From a virus: a DNA stretch of 27,356 bases. Every line of letters starts with the position of its first letter. Positions within the stretch are counted from its first letter, which is position 1. The notes beneath the pieces are model-generated. The model saw only the letters and a program-made list of their open reading frames with translations, did not search any database and was not told where the DNA came from. Of this stretch, positions 7,468-13,107 are shown one piece after another. The stretch lies in IMG/VR virus record IMGVR_UViG_3300045945_000349, positions 1 through 27,356 of that record. One strand, 5' to 3'. Both the position numbers and the translations under genes were made by a program.

Positions 7468-8043
7468 CTACTTGGCGCGCGGCCGCGTGATCTTCGTCGT
7501 GTCGGCGCGGTAGACGCCGAAGAGCTGCTCGGGGAGCGGGCGGCCCGCTTCGTCCTGCTCGCGGACGAAAGCGGCAAGCGTGCCGGGGTGCACGGAGCGG
7601 AGATCCGAGACGGACACGCCGCGCTCGGCGGCCGCTTCGAGGAACGCCCGCGCCGCTTCGTCCTCGCCCTTGCCGAAGCTCGCCTCGACGCGGTGCTTGA
7701 TCAGGTCCCCGAATCCGTGCGCCGTCAGCCAGGCGAAGGCCTCGGGCGCGCGCACCTCGCTGATCGAGGCGCGAAGGATCGGCTTCACGTCCACCTTCTC
7801 ACCCGTCTGCAGCTTCAGCGTTGTCAGGCCGAGCGCACGCATCGCGTCGGGGAGGAGCTTGCCGGAGAGGTTCAGCCACTCGGCGCGCAGCGCTGTGACG
7901 CCCGCCTCCGCTTCCTCGATCTTCCGCTCCAGCTCGACCTGGCGCTCGGCGAGCTGCGCCACCTCGGCGAGCGCGTGGTCGGAAGGGATCTCCGAGGCGG
8001 CATCGCGGGCCAGCTCGGCATCGGTGAGGGCGGCTTCGGTCAT
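7468..8043 (-). CDS. Conserved phage early protein with N-terminal coiled coil
   Basis: A 191-residue protein. Residues about 25-60 form a coiled coil (LAERQVELERKIEEAEAG). A globular domain follows, with LPDAMRALGLTTLKLQTGEKVDVKP, then FAWLTAHGFGDLIKHRVEASFGKGEDE, VHPGTLAAFVREQ and LPEQLFGVYRADTTKI. This string of motifs looks conserved in early regions of temperate and T7-like phages, where I know of no established function. The ATG overlaps the previous stop (ATGA). A 63-base gap with its own ribosome site separates it from the next gene. No catalytic residues are evident. Confidence 0.7.
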   Translation of the reverse strand: MTEAALTDAELARDAASEIPSDHALAEVAQLAERQVELERKIEEAEAGVTALRAEWLNLSGKLLPDAMRALGLTTLKLQTGEKVDVKPILRASISEVRAPEAFAWLTAHGFGDLIKHRVEASFGKGEDEAARAFLEAAAERGVSVSDLRSVHPGTLAAFVREQDEAGRPLPEQLFGVYRADTTKITRPRAK

Positions 8044-8216
8044 CGGGGCGTCTCCTCGAGGGTCGGGGCAAGAGCGGCTGCCGCTTCCAGAGCGCGGCGC
8101 GCAGCCGCCGCTCGGCGCTGCGCCTCGAGGGCGCCGAGCCAGGCGGCGCGGAGGCCGGGCCAGGTGACCAGCTCGTGGGAAGGGAGAAGGCCGTAGCGGC
8201 CGGCGCGCAGCTTCAC
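8040..8216 (-). CDS. Very small helical protein
   Basis: A 58-residue frame from the GTG that overlaps the upstream TGA (GTGA) to a TGA overlapping the next ATG. It reads KLRAGRYGLLPSHELVTWPGLRA then an Ala/Arg/Glu-rich helix. No family is recognised. Coupling on both sides is the main evidence. Confidence 0.5.
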   Translation of the reverse strand: MKLRAGRYGLLPSHELVTWPGLRAAWLGALEAQRRAAAARRALEAAAALAPTLEETPR

Positions 8217-8533
8217 CCGATGATCCGCAGCACGAAGACGATCAGCGCGGCGCCGACGAGGCCGCCGAAGGTCATACCGGCGACGATCGCGAACGTCTCG
8301 AGAGCGCCGAGCCAGAAGGGGCGCGGCCGGCGGCGCAGCGGCAGCTCGGGCAGCAGGAGCCCGTCGTCGGCCGGGATCTCGCTGCGCCGAACGCCGTAGA
8401 GCTTCGCCGCGTGGAAGGGACAGATGCCGTGATTCCCGTCGCGCGGCTCGTGGCCGGATTCCTCTTCGCACCAGGCGCAGAGAAAGCCCGGCTCCATGCG
8501 CCGGGTCGGGTAGGAGAGAACGGAAGCGGTCAC
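8213..8533 (-). CDS. Zinc-knuckle membrane protein
   Basis: A 106-residue protein starting with GTG at the GTGA overlap. An N-terminal knuckle, CAWCEEESGHEPRDGNHGICPFH, offers a C-x2-C...C-x2-H zinc site, a form seen in many small phage proteins. A linker with paired Arg and Pro residues leads to one membrane segment (about residues 78-103, FAIVAGMTFGGLVGAALIVFVL) close to the C-terminus. A zinc-binding domain anchored to the membrane by a C-terminal helix is the visible architecture. Function unknown; a role at the host membrane early in infection is conceivable. Confidence 0.65.
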   Translation of the reverse strand: MTASVLSYPTRRMEPGFLCAWCEEESGHEPRDGNHGICPFHAAKLYGVRRSEIPADDGLLLPELPLRRRPRPFWLGALETFAIVAGMTFGGLVGAALIVFVLRIIG

Positions 8534-8763
8534 GCGGCACCTCCTGCGAGCGAATCGACCTTCGGGTCGGCGAACACGGACGGAGCGGCGAGCCACGCCC
8601 GCAGCGCCCGGGCCCGATCGCTCGCCTCGCTCCTGAGCTTGCAGAGCGGACAGAAGCCACCCGGAAACTCCGTCGGATGAGGCTTCCCTTCGAGCGCGCG
8701 CTCGACGTCCTCGGCGAAGGCGAGAGCCTCTTCGATCTGGCGGCGGGTGAATTGGTTGCTCAC
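8530..8763 (-). CDS. Small protein with CxxC motif
   Basis: A 77-residue protein starting at the GTGA overlap with the upstream gene. An N-terminal helix (FTRRQIEEALAFAEDVERAL) is followed by GGFCPLCKLRSEASDRARALRAWL, with one CPLC pair; only two Cys are present, so metal binding would need a partner or a dimer. No family is recognised. Confidence 0.55.
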   Translation of the reverse strand: MSNQFTRRQIEEALAFAEDVERALEGKPHPTEFPGGFCPLCKLRSEASDRARALRAWLAAPSVFADPKVDSLAGGAA

Positions 8764-9029
8764 AGCACCCCCGAGCGCACCGGGCGACGCGGCATCTTGC
8801 AGCGGCCGCTTTCGGCGATCGCGTGCAGGGTTTCTTGCGCCTTGCTCTTTCCGCGCTGCACGGCGCAGGCGGCGGCGCGGACCGTGCGCTCGCCGCCCGT
8901 CTTGAAGCAGCGCAGCGTCACCGCATCGCCTTCGGTCCGCAGCACTTCGCCCCGGATGCCGCGCTCGCGCACGTAGACGCGGGCGCCGGCGACGATCGGC
9001 CAGCCGGAGACGTCGAGAGGGGCGCTCAC
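8760..9029 (-). CDS. Small beta-barrel (SH3/KOW-like) protein
   Basis: An 89-residue protein starting at a GTGA overlap. Residues about 8-45 (WPIVAGARVYVRERGIRGEVLRTEGDAVTLR) have the alternating pattern of a small SH3- or KOW-like barrel: G-x-R-V-x-V, a turn with RGEV, and a closing strand. The second half is basic and helical (QRGKSKAQETLHAI). Such proteins can bind RNA or DNA, but function here is unknown. Confidence 0.58.
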   Translation of the reverse strand: MSAPLDVSGWPIVAGARVYVRERGIRGEVLRTEGDAVTLRCFKTGGERTVRAAACAVQRGKSKAQETLHAIAESGRCKMPRRPVRSGVL

Positions 9030-9559
9030 GAGAGCACCTCCAGCAGCGCGTCGGCCTTGTCGCGGATCTCGGCCAGCTCGGAGCAGTGATCCGTCGCGCA
9101 CCACGCGAACGAGATCCGGCCGAAGCGCTCCAGCACGTCGACCACTTCGGCGCGCCGCTTGTCGTCGAGCGCGCCGAGCCGCGTGCGCGCGTCGAGCTGG
9201 CACCCCTCGCAGCACGGCTGCGCGAGAAGCCGCAGGCTCGTCGTGCCGCGGCAGAAGACGCAGCGCCCCTCCGCCTCGGAAGGGTCGTTCCGGAAGGCCG
9301 CCAGCTCGGCGTCGGAGTAGTCGGAGAGGCGGTCGGCGCGCTCCTGGCGCTCCCACTCCGCGTCCTCGGCGGCGCGCTCCTGCGCCTCGCGCGCCGCATG
9401 CTCGCGCTTGGCGGCTTCGCGGGCGTCCTGCGCTTCGTCGTCGGAGAGGAGATCCGAGCACGCCGGGCAGAGCTGCCAGTCGGTGCGCACCGGCGCCGTG
9501 CGGCAGGCGGGGCAGAGGGAAGGGGAGGCGGGAGGGAGGGAGAGGGTCGGGGCGGCCAT
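9026..9559 (-). CDS. First gene of the leftward early operon: two-knuckle Cys-rich protein
   Basis: A 177-residue protein with an N-terminal zinc ribbon (CPACRTAPVRTDWQLCPAC, about residues 16-34), a highly charged helical or coiled-coil region (about 40-80, rich in Glu, Ala and Arg), and a second Cys cluster (CVFCRG, then CCEGC). A final helical part contains WCATDHC. This suits a protein with two metal-binding modules joined by a helix. It has a GGAAGG ribosome site about 7 bases before the ATG. Being first after the putative early-left promoter and operators, it should be among the earliest proteins made. Function unknown; a regulatory or host-takeover role is only a guess. Confidence 0.7.
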   Translation of the reverse strand: MAAPTLSLPPASPSLCPACRTAPVRTDWQLCPACSDLLSDDEAQDAREAAKREHAAREAQERAAEDAEWERQERADRLSDYSDAELAAFRNDPSEAEGRCVFCRGTTSLRLLAQPCCEGCQLDARTRLGALDDKRRAEVVDVLERFGRISFAWCATDHCSELAEIRDKADALLEVLS

Positions 9560-9571
9560 CTTGAGGTCCTT

Positions 9572-9619
9572 CCTTAACAGGTAAGGCGGACCTTAACACA
9601 GATGGCCAGGGGCCAGCAA
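9572..9619 (-). promoter_or_regulatory. Early leftward promoter region with operator palindromes
   Basis: On the minus strand, TTGCTG (9619-9614), a 17-base spacer and TTAAGG (9596-9591) make a weak promoter match. Overlapping the -10 is TAAGGCGGACCTTA (9582-9595), a palindrome of form TAAGG-N4-CCTTA that recurs at the rightward early promoter. Next to it CCTTAACAGGTAAGG (9572-9586) is a second inverted arrangement, and CCTTAACA occurs twice 19 bases apart. It reads as a repressor-controlled early promoter. Confidence 0.6.
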
Positions 9620-9637
9620 GAGGAAAGTAGGGCTGGC

Positions 9638-10066
9638 CTAAACTTTCTTGGAACCCCTGCGGGTGAGAGGGGTTACGGGAGGAACCGGCCGAGGCGTGGA
9701 CCGGGAGCGCAGCTTGTCGAGCACCTCGAGCACTTCGCGCTGCGCGTCTGCGTCATCAGCCAGGTAGCGCGCGCGATCGTCGCCCAGCCTGTCGTAGATG
9801 CGCCCGAGGATGGCGCCCAGCCCCTTTGAGCCTGTCAACTTCCGGCCCATGATCCACTCCCAGTCCTCCCCCGTAGCATCACCTATGAGCTGCGCACTTT
9901 CATCCGACGGTGTGACAACTCCGGTCACCCACTGACTGACAGCCGCTGGTGTCACCGCAAGCTCTCTTGCTAGCCAGCTCTGGTCTCTCTCCAGGTAGGC
10001 AAGCACACGCCGAATCCGGTTGCCGATCTCGGGGTCAGGAGGGACTCGCCTCCGCTTGGTCGCCAT
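9638..10066 (-). CDS. XRE-family phage repressor (CI-like, no protease domain)
   Basis: A 142-residue protein with an N-terminal helix-turn-helix: NRIRRVLAYLERDQSWLARELAVTPAAVSQWVTG, about residues 16-49, with TPAAVSQW as the turn and recognition helix. The rest is helical with a basic Pro-rich tail; no LexA-type peptidase motifs are visible, so induction by RecA-type self-cleavage is unlikely. It is divergent from a small Cro-like gene, with operator-like palindromes on both sides, the classic lysogeny-switch layout. It is transcribed leftward like the early-left operon, but separated from it by its own stop and the 9572-9619 promoter region. Confidence 0.82.
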   Translation of the reverse strand: MATKRRRVPPDPEIGNRIRRVLAYLERDQSWLARELAVTPAAVSQWVTGVVTPSDESAQLIGDATGEDWEWIMGRKLTGSKGLGAILGRIYDRLGDDRARYLADDADAQREVLEVLDKLRSRSTPRPVPPVTPLTRRGSKKV

Positions 10067-10100
10067 GCATAGATCCTAACTGCTCGCGTTCATTGCGGTT

Positions 10101-10114
10101 TTAGGGAGGCCTGA
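10101..10114. promoter_or_regulatory. Degenerate operator between repressor and Cro-like gene
   Basis: TTAGGGAGGCCTGA keeps the core xxAGG-N4-CCTxA of the TAAGG-N4-CCTTA palindromes found at the two early promoters, with changes at positions 2 and 13. It lies inside a longer imperfect palindrome, GTTTTAGG...CCTGAAAAC. It could be a weaker site used for autoregulation of the repressor. Confidence 0.4.
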
Positions 10115-10123
10115 AAACGATGC

Positions 10124-10161
10124 TTGCAGGATTTCCATCCCGTGTGATAAGGGTCCCCTTA
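10124..10161 (+). promoter_or_regulatory. Early rightward promoter with overlapping operator
   Basis: TTGCAG (10124-10129), a 16-base spacer and GATAAG (10146-10151, 4 of 6 to the consensus -10) precede the Cro-like ATG at 10163. TAAGGGTCCCCTTA (10148-10161) overlaps the -10 and ends two bases before the start codon. It shares the TAAGG-N4-CCTTA form with the leftward promoter. A transcript from this promoter would be nearly leaderless. Confidence 0.58.
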
Positions 10162-10162
10162 C

Positions 10163-10393
10163 ATGAAGGGGAATCGCGTCGTCAAAAGGCTTCGAACGGA
10201 GCTGGGGTTCACGCAGGCCGAGTTCGGCGAAGAGGTAGACCTCGCCGGCGTCTACGTCGCTCAGATCGAAACCGGGGTGCATGGGCTCGGCCGCGATGCG
10301 GCGCTGAAGATCCTCGACCGCTTCCGGGGCGAGATGATGGAGCGGCGGATCACCCTCGAAGATCTGCTGCGCGGCGAGGGCCGCGCGGCGTGA
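10163..10393 (+). CDS. Cro-like XRE helix-turn-helix regulator
   Basis: A 76-residue protein that is essentially one helix-turn-helix domain (about residues 5-56): VVKRLRTELGFTQAEFGEEV, then LAGVYVAQIETG as turn and recognition helix, then a C-terminal helical tail. It is divergent from the repressor and follows directly on a palindromic operator, so it most likely shares the repressor's operators as a Cro-type protein. No ribosome site is visible before the ATG, consistent with a leaderless or very short leader mRNA. The stop lies 20 bases from the stop of the convergent immunity gene. Confidence 0.8.
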   Translation: MKGNRVVKRLRTELGFTQAEFGEEVDLAGVYVAQIETGVHGLGRDAALKILDRFRGEMMERRITLEDLLRGEGRAA

Positions 10394-10412
10394 ACGCTGG
10401 CGCCGCCCTCGA

Positions 10413-10838
10413 CTACTGGCGCGCCACCGTCGGTGGAGACGCCTTCGGCACCGCGGTCAGCGACCAGACGAGCGCGGCGATCCAGCCGAGCGCCGTCCAG
10501 CCGAGCAGCGCGTTCAGCGCGAAGATCGCCGGCCAGCTCGGGTGCTCGCGCCAGGAGGCGATCAGCGTCGGGAAGAAGTACGCCGAGATTGCGGCCAGGA
10601 GGATCAAGAGCGCCGTCCCGAGGGCCATCGGCGACGACTCCGACGGGAGCGGCGTGGGCTTCGGTACGGGCGCAGCCAGTGGGGCAGGGATCGGGTCCAC
10701 CTCGCGCTCTCCGGTGCACCTCCAGGGCGCCGCGCCTTCGCCCGCCCAGATCGTGCCGTCTTGGCAGCGGACCACTCGGGCACCGGCAGGCACGGCTAGC
10801 AGCAGCAAGGCGGCGAGGGGGAAGAGCGCGCTCGGCAT
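10413..10838 (-). CDS. Superinfection immunity membrane protein (moron-like)
   Basis: A 141-residue protein on the strand opposite to the surrounding early genes. Residues 1-21 look like a signal peptide or first membrane helix (MPSALFPLAALLLLAVPAGA). Then a small motif with two Cys, CQDGT...PWRC (C25, C41), and a Pro-rich linker. The C-terminal half has two membrane segments, with YFFPTLIASWREHPSWPAIF between them and FALNALLGWTALGWIAALVW at the end. This matches the superinfection-immunity (T4 Imm-type) family, which blocks DNA entry of incoming phages. GGAGGAG lies 4-5 bases before the ATG. It is probably expressed by the lysogen. The Cys motif is an addition to the usual two-helix form. 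Confidence 0.85.
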   Translation of the reverse strand: MPSALFPLAALLLLAVPAGARVVRCQDGTIWAGEGAAPWRCTGEREVDPIPAPLAAPVPKPTPLPSESSPMALGTALLILLAAISAYFFPTLIASWREHPSWPAIFALNALLGWTALGWIAALVWSLTAVPKASPPTVARQ

Positions 10839-10845
10839 GGATCTC

Positions 10846-10919
10846 CTCCGCGGCCCGGACCTCCGGGACGATGGGTTGCCTGGTAGCGTCCATCTTACCC
10901 CCGGCGCCGGGCCGCGGAG
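10846..10919. repeat. 13-bp inverted repeat around the immunity-gene leader
   Basis: CTCCGCGGCCCGG at 10846-10858 is the exact reverse complement of CCGGGCCGCGGAG at 10907-10919, 48 bases apart. In the leftward transcript the second arm includes part of the GGAGGAG ribosome site of the immunity gene, so folding could hide it. Confidence 0.6.
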
Positions 10920-10967
10920 CCTTCAATCCGAGGTGCCTCCTCGCGCGCTCTTGTCGCCTGGAAGCGG

Positions 10968-11004
10968 TGGAAACAGGTGGCAACGACCGGGTGAAATGTT
11001 TCCA
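10968..11004. promoter_or_regulatory. 8-bp inverted repeat, operator-like
   Basis: TGGAAACA (10968-10975) and TGTTTCCA (10997-11004) are exact reverse complements with a 21-base spacer. They lie 37 bases before the start of the next rightward regulator gene and upstream of the leftward immunity gene. The relatively A/T-containing arms stand out in this GC-rich region and suit a binding site for a dimeric regulator. Confidence 0.45.
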
Positions 11005-11040
11005 GCGGCCGGGGGGTTCGCGCAGCAGCAGGGGAAGACG

Positions 11041-11346
11041 ATGCAGGACGGGCCCATGCGCCTTGCCGCCTGGCAGGCGATCAGCGAAACGGGGGCTCAC
11101 CAGGAGGTGGCTCGCCTCCTGAGAGCGCGCATGCGCTGGAAGTGCTCCGAACGCTCGGCAGTCGCGCGCCTTTCCCAGATGCTGAACCCACGCGACCCGC
11201 ACCAGCTTCCTGCCGACGCGCTTCTCGACGTGATCGACGCAACAGGGCGCGACCCCTTCACGCCGATCCTTCTGCGCCGCGCGCTTCGGAAGAGGCCGCT
11301 GCGGGCAGGCGAGCGGCCGAGGGTGCGGCGCTCTGAAGTGTCCTGA
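11041..11346 (+). CDS. Small regulator-like phage protein
   Basis: A 101-residue protein. The ATG at 11041 is chosen because AGGGGA lies 6 bases upstream; an in-frame ATG at 10996 has no ribosome site. The sequence, RLAAWQAISETGAHQEVARLLRARMRWKCSE..., continues with ARLSQMLNPRDPHQLPADALLDVIDATGRD. A short helical domain with LNP...HQL.....DVIDATGRD resembles the DNA-binding CII-like regulators of temperate phages, which control the lysis-lysogeny choice. The match is by eye only, so the class is tentative. It lies between the Cro-like gene and the replication region, where CII-type proteins are normally found. A basic C-terminal tail is visible. Confidence 0.6.
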   Translation: MQDGPMRLAAWQAISETGAHQEVARLLRARMRWKCSERSAVARLSQMLNPRDPHQLPADALLDVIDATGRDPFTPILLRRALRKRPLRAGERPRVRRSEVS

Positions 11347-11395
11347 TTCTCGCGCGACCGACCGTGACACGGCGGCGCGTATAGGGGGGTGAAAG

Positions 11396-11734
11396 ATGGG
11401 CAAGAGGAACGGTAAGGCCACAGGGTTCGAGGGCATCGTCACCAGCGTGCGCGACGCCTTCGCCGAGGAGCTGGAAGACGCGCTTCCCGAGCTCGACCAG
11501 GCGGTGAAGGCGGGCGGCGGAGAGGGCAGCTTCTCCTGCACGCTCCAGATCAAACCCTGCAAGCGCACGGCGGGCTTCCTCGCCACGCTGACCTCGCGCG
11601 TTCGCGCGCCGCGCAAGCCGCGGCCCTTCGATCTGCGCATCGGCGACGAGGGCCAGCTCGAGCTGGGCTTCGACCCGACGCCGCGCGACGAGGGCCAGGG
11701 CGACGGGGAGCACGAGGGCGCAGCCGCGCACTAA
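11396..11734 (+). CDS. Conserved phage early protein, unknown function
   Basis: A 112-residue protein with a GGGGGGTGAAAG ribosome site before the ATG. An N-terminal helix (FEGIVTSVRDAFAEELEDAL) precedes a beta-rich part, GSFSCTLQIKPCKR...FLATLTSRVRAPRKPRPFDLRIGDEGQLEL, and a charged low-complexity tail. The order helix, beta-sheet with T-I-K-like strand, and a basic loop before a final strand ending in GQL is a recurring form among small early phage proteins. No function is known to me. A strongly structured region follows. Confidence 0.62.
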   Translation: MGKRNGKATGFEGIVTSVRDAFAEELEDALPELDQAVKAGGGEGSFSCTLQIKPCKRTAGFLATLTSRVRAPRKPRPFDLRIGDEGQLELGFDPTPRDEGQGDGEHEGAAAH

Positions 11735-11739
11735 AGCGA

Positions 11740-11841
11740 GGTTCGGCGGCGCCGTCGGCACCCAACTCCTCCCCTCGCGATCTCGGGTCCCGCGCGGGGA
11801 GGAGGCTCTTCCACCGAAGAGCATCCGCGGCGCCGCCAACC
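11740..11841 (+). other. Predicted three-way-junction element before the replication gene
   Basis: Three nested stems can be read directly. An outer stem pairs GGTT-(C)-GGCGGCGCCG at 11740-11754 with CGGCGCCGCC-AACC at 11828-11841 (14 pairs, one bulged C). Inside it CTCCTCCCC (11766-11774) pairs with GGGGAGGAG (11796-11804), extended by CGCG/CGCG past one mismatch. CTCTTC (11806-11811) pairs with GAAGAG (11816-11821) over a CACC loop. The element ends about 20 bases before the replication-gene GTG. It may be a structured mRNA leader or part of a replication origin. Confidence 0.55.
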
Positions 11842-11861
11842 AGCCGGACGGGGGGTGGGGC

Positions 11862-13079
11862 GTGGCGCGAAAGCGCTATCCGAGCGACGAAGCGCGGCTG
11901 CGCGTGCGGCCGCATGTCCGGGTTCACTTGACGGTGGCGACCCACCGCAAGATCGCCGCCACCTGGGCGCAGCCCGAGCTGCGCGGGATGCTCGTCGAGC
12001 TCTGGCGCATCGCCCGGGAGGCGCACGCGGGGAAGACCCGGGACGTGGTCGCGCTCTCCCCGGCGGCAGTCCGTTCGATCACCGGGAAGGAGCGTCACGC
12101 CTTCGGCGTGCGGGCCCTCGTCGAGCTCTGCGAGGGGGTCGGATACCAGGTCTCCACCGACCCGGCTGCGATCCCGTGCGGACCGGCACCGACCGCTCAC
12201 CGGGTCGTCACCGATCCGCACCGCCTGCTCACCGCCTCTTCACCGATCCCGCACGGGGTCGGCGCCGTGTTCGTGTGGATTCGCAACTTCGCGAAAAAGC
12301 AAGACTTGGACTCCGCGCCTCGTGGAGTCACTCCGCGCAACTCCGCGCCCTCCGAGTCCGAGTCCGAGTCCGAGTCCGAGAGGAGTAGGAATACGGAGTA
12401 TGAGCGCGGAGGCGGGGCGCACTCCGCGGAGTCCCGGGACGCCGATCGGAGCGCCGCCGAGCCGGCGCGCACGCACCCGGGTTCGCCTTCGGCGGGGGAG
12501 GAGACGGAGCCGGATCGGACCGACCCGCCGGAGGGCCGAGCCGCCGCACCGCCGGACCGGCAGCCGAGCCCCGAGCCCGAGACGCCGGAAGCCCGATCCG
12601 CTCTGGAGGACGAGGAGGATCCGACCCGGGGGATCGATCCGGCAAAGCTCGCTCGCCTCCTTGCCGGCCGTCCCGATCCCCCCGGCACGACCACGCGCGC
12701 GTGGATCGAGGCGCATCTTCCGCACCTGGTCGCCGCTGCGGAGCTCGAGCTCGTAGCGGCGGGCGTAGAGCCGACACGCCGCGCGCTCGAGGCGGCGGTG
12801 CGGGATCGGCTCTTCGCCTTCCACGCGCAGGAGCTGCGCAGCGGCGCACGGGACGCTTCGCGCGACCGTGATCGACCGAAGCCCGAGCGGCGGTTCGAGA
12901 CCGCCGAGGAGACGAGCGCAGCGCTTGCAGCGCGCCGCGAGGAAGCGCGCGCATCCGAGGAGCCGCAGGTCTGCGCAGAGGCCAGTTGCGGCGCGTCGGC
13001 CACGCGCGTGCGCAAGCGGCGCTGGCTCTGCGATGAGCACTTCAACGCGGCTTCGGCCGCACAACCGGCGGCGGTGTAG
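11862..13079 (+). CDS. Replication-initiator-like protein with internal repeats
   Basis: A 405-residue protein with GTG start after GGGGGGTGGGG. The N-terminal 100 residues (HVRVHLTVATHRKIAATW, LRGMLVELWRIAREAH, VVALSPAAVRSITGK, AFGVRALVELCEGVGYQ) look like the winged-helix domain of phage replisome organisers. The middle, about 160-250, is low-complexity: a run of alternating Ser and Glu, then Pro/Glu/Arg-rich sequence, and the DNA encoding its start carries short repeats. A helical part (about 265-345) and a C-terminal Cys/His cluster (CAEASCG...CDEHFN) follow. Replication initiation is inferred from the domain order, the repeats and the position in the early region. No helicase or primase motifs are present. 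Confidence 0.68.
   Translation: MARKRYPSDEARLRVRPHVRVHLTVATHRKIAATWAQPELRGMLVELWRIAREAHAGKTRDVVALSPAAVRSITGKERHAFGVRALVELCEGVGYQVSTDPAAIPCGPAPTAHRVVTDPHRLLTASSPIPHGVGAVFVWIRNFAKKQDLDSAPRGVTPRNSAPSESESESESERSRNTEYERGGGAHSAESRDADRSAAEPARTHPGSPSAGEETEPDRTDPPEGRAAAPPDRQPSPEPETPEARSALEDEEDPTRGIDPAKLARLLAGRPDPPGTTTRAWIEAHLPHLVAAAELELVAAGVEPTRRALEAAVRDRLFAFHAQELRSGARDASRDRDRPKPERRFETAEETSAALAARREEARASEEPQVCAEASCGASATRVRKRRWLCDEHFNAASAAQPAAV
12310..12428 (+). other. Candidate replication origin inside the initiator gene
   Basis: ACTCCGCG occurs at 12310-12317, 12330-12337, 12340-12347 and 12421-12428; the first three are spaced 20 and 10 bases apart, in phase with the helix. Between the third and fourth copies lie five tandem TCCGAG units and then an A/G-rich, lower-GC stretch (about 12381-12404). 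Iterons next to a less GC-rich segment within the initiator gene is the arrangement of lambda-type origins. Confidence 0.45.
12351..12380 (+). repeat. Five perfect TCCGAG hexamers
   Basis: The hexamer TCCGAG is repeated five times without interruption and encodes alternating Ser-Glu. It lies within the candidate origin. It could be a protein-binding array, or a simple expansion tolerated in a disordered linker. Confidence 0.85.
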
Positions 13080-13107
13080 GCCGCGCGCCATCGAAGTGAG
13101 CGAGCGA

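Noticed and set aside
6184-8196. 670-residue rightward frame
   Set aside because: Antisense to the helicase start, the 285-residue gene and the 191-residue gene, which all show coherent protein patterns on the minus strand.
9560-10162. attP site near the repressor
   Set aside because: The palindromes here are explained by operators at both promoters, and the integrase is more than 5 kb away.
10390-11346. Long rightward frame that starts with GTG at the stop of the Cro-like gene
   Set aside because: Up to about 10840 it is the antisense of a convincing membrane protein and is low-complexity in composition; only its last part, from 11041, has a ribosome site and protein-like sequence.
12351-12380. 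TCCGAG array as a CRISPR-like repeat
   Set aside because: Units are 6 bases with no spacers and encode a Ser-Glu run.
12197-13091. Two long leftward frames opposite the replication gene
   Set aside because: They have Arg/Ser/Ala-rich composition typical of antisense frames in GC-rich DNA, with no ribosome site or motifs.
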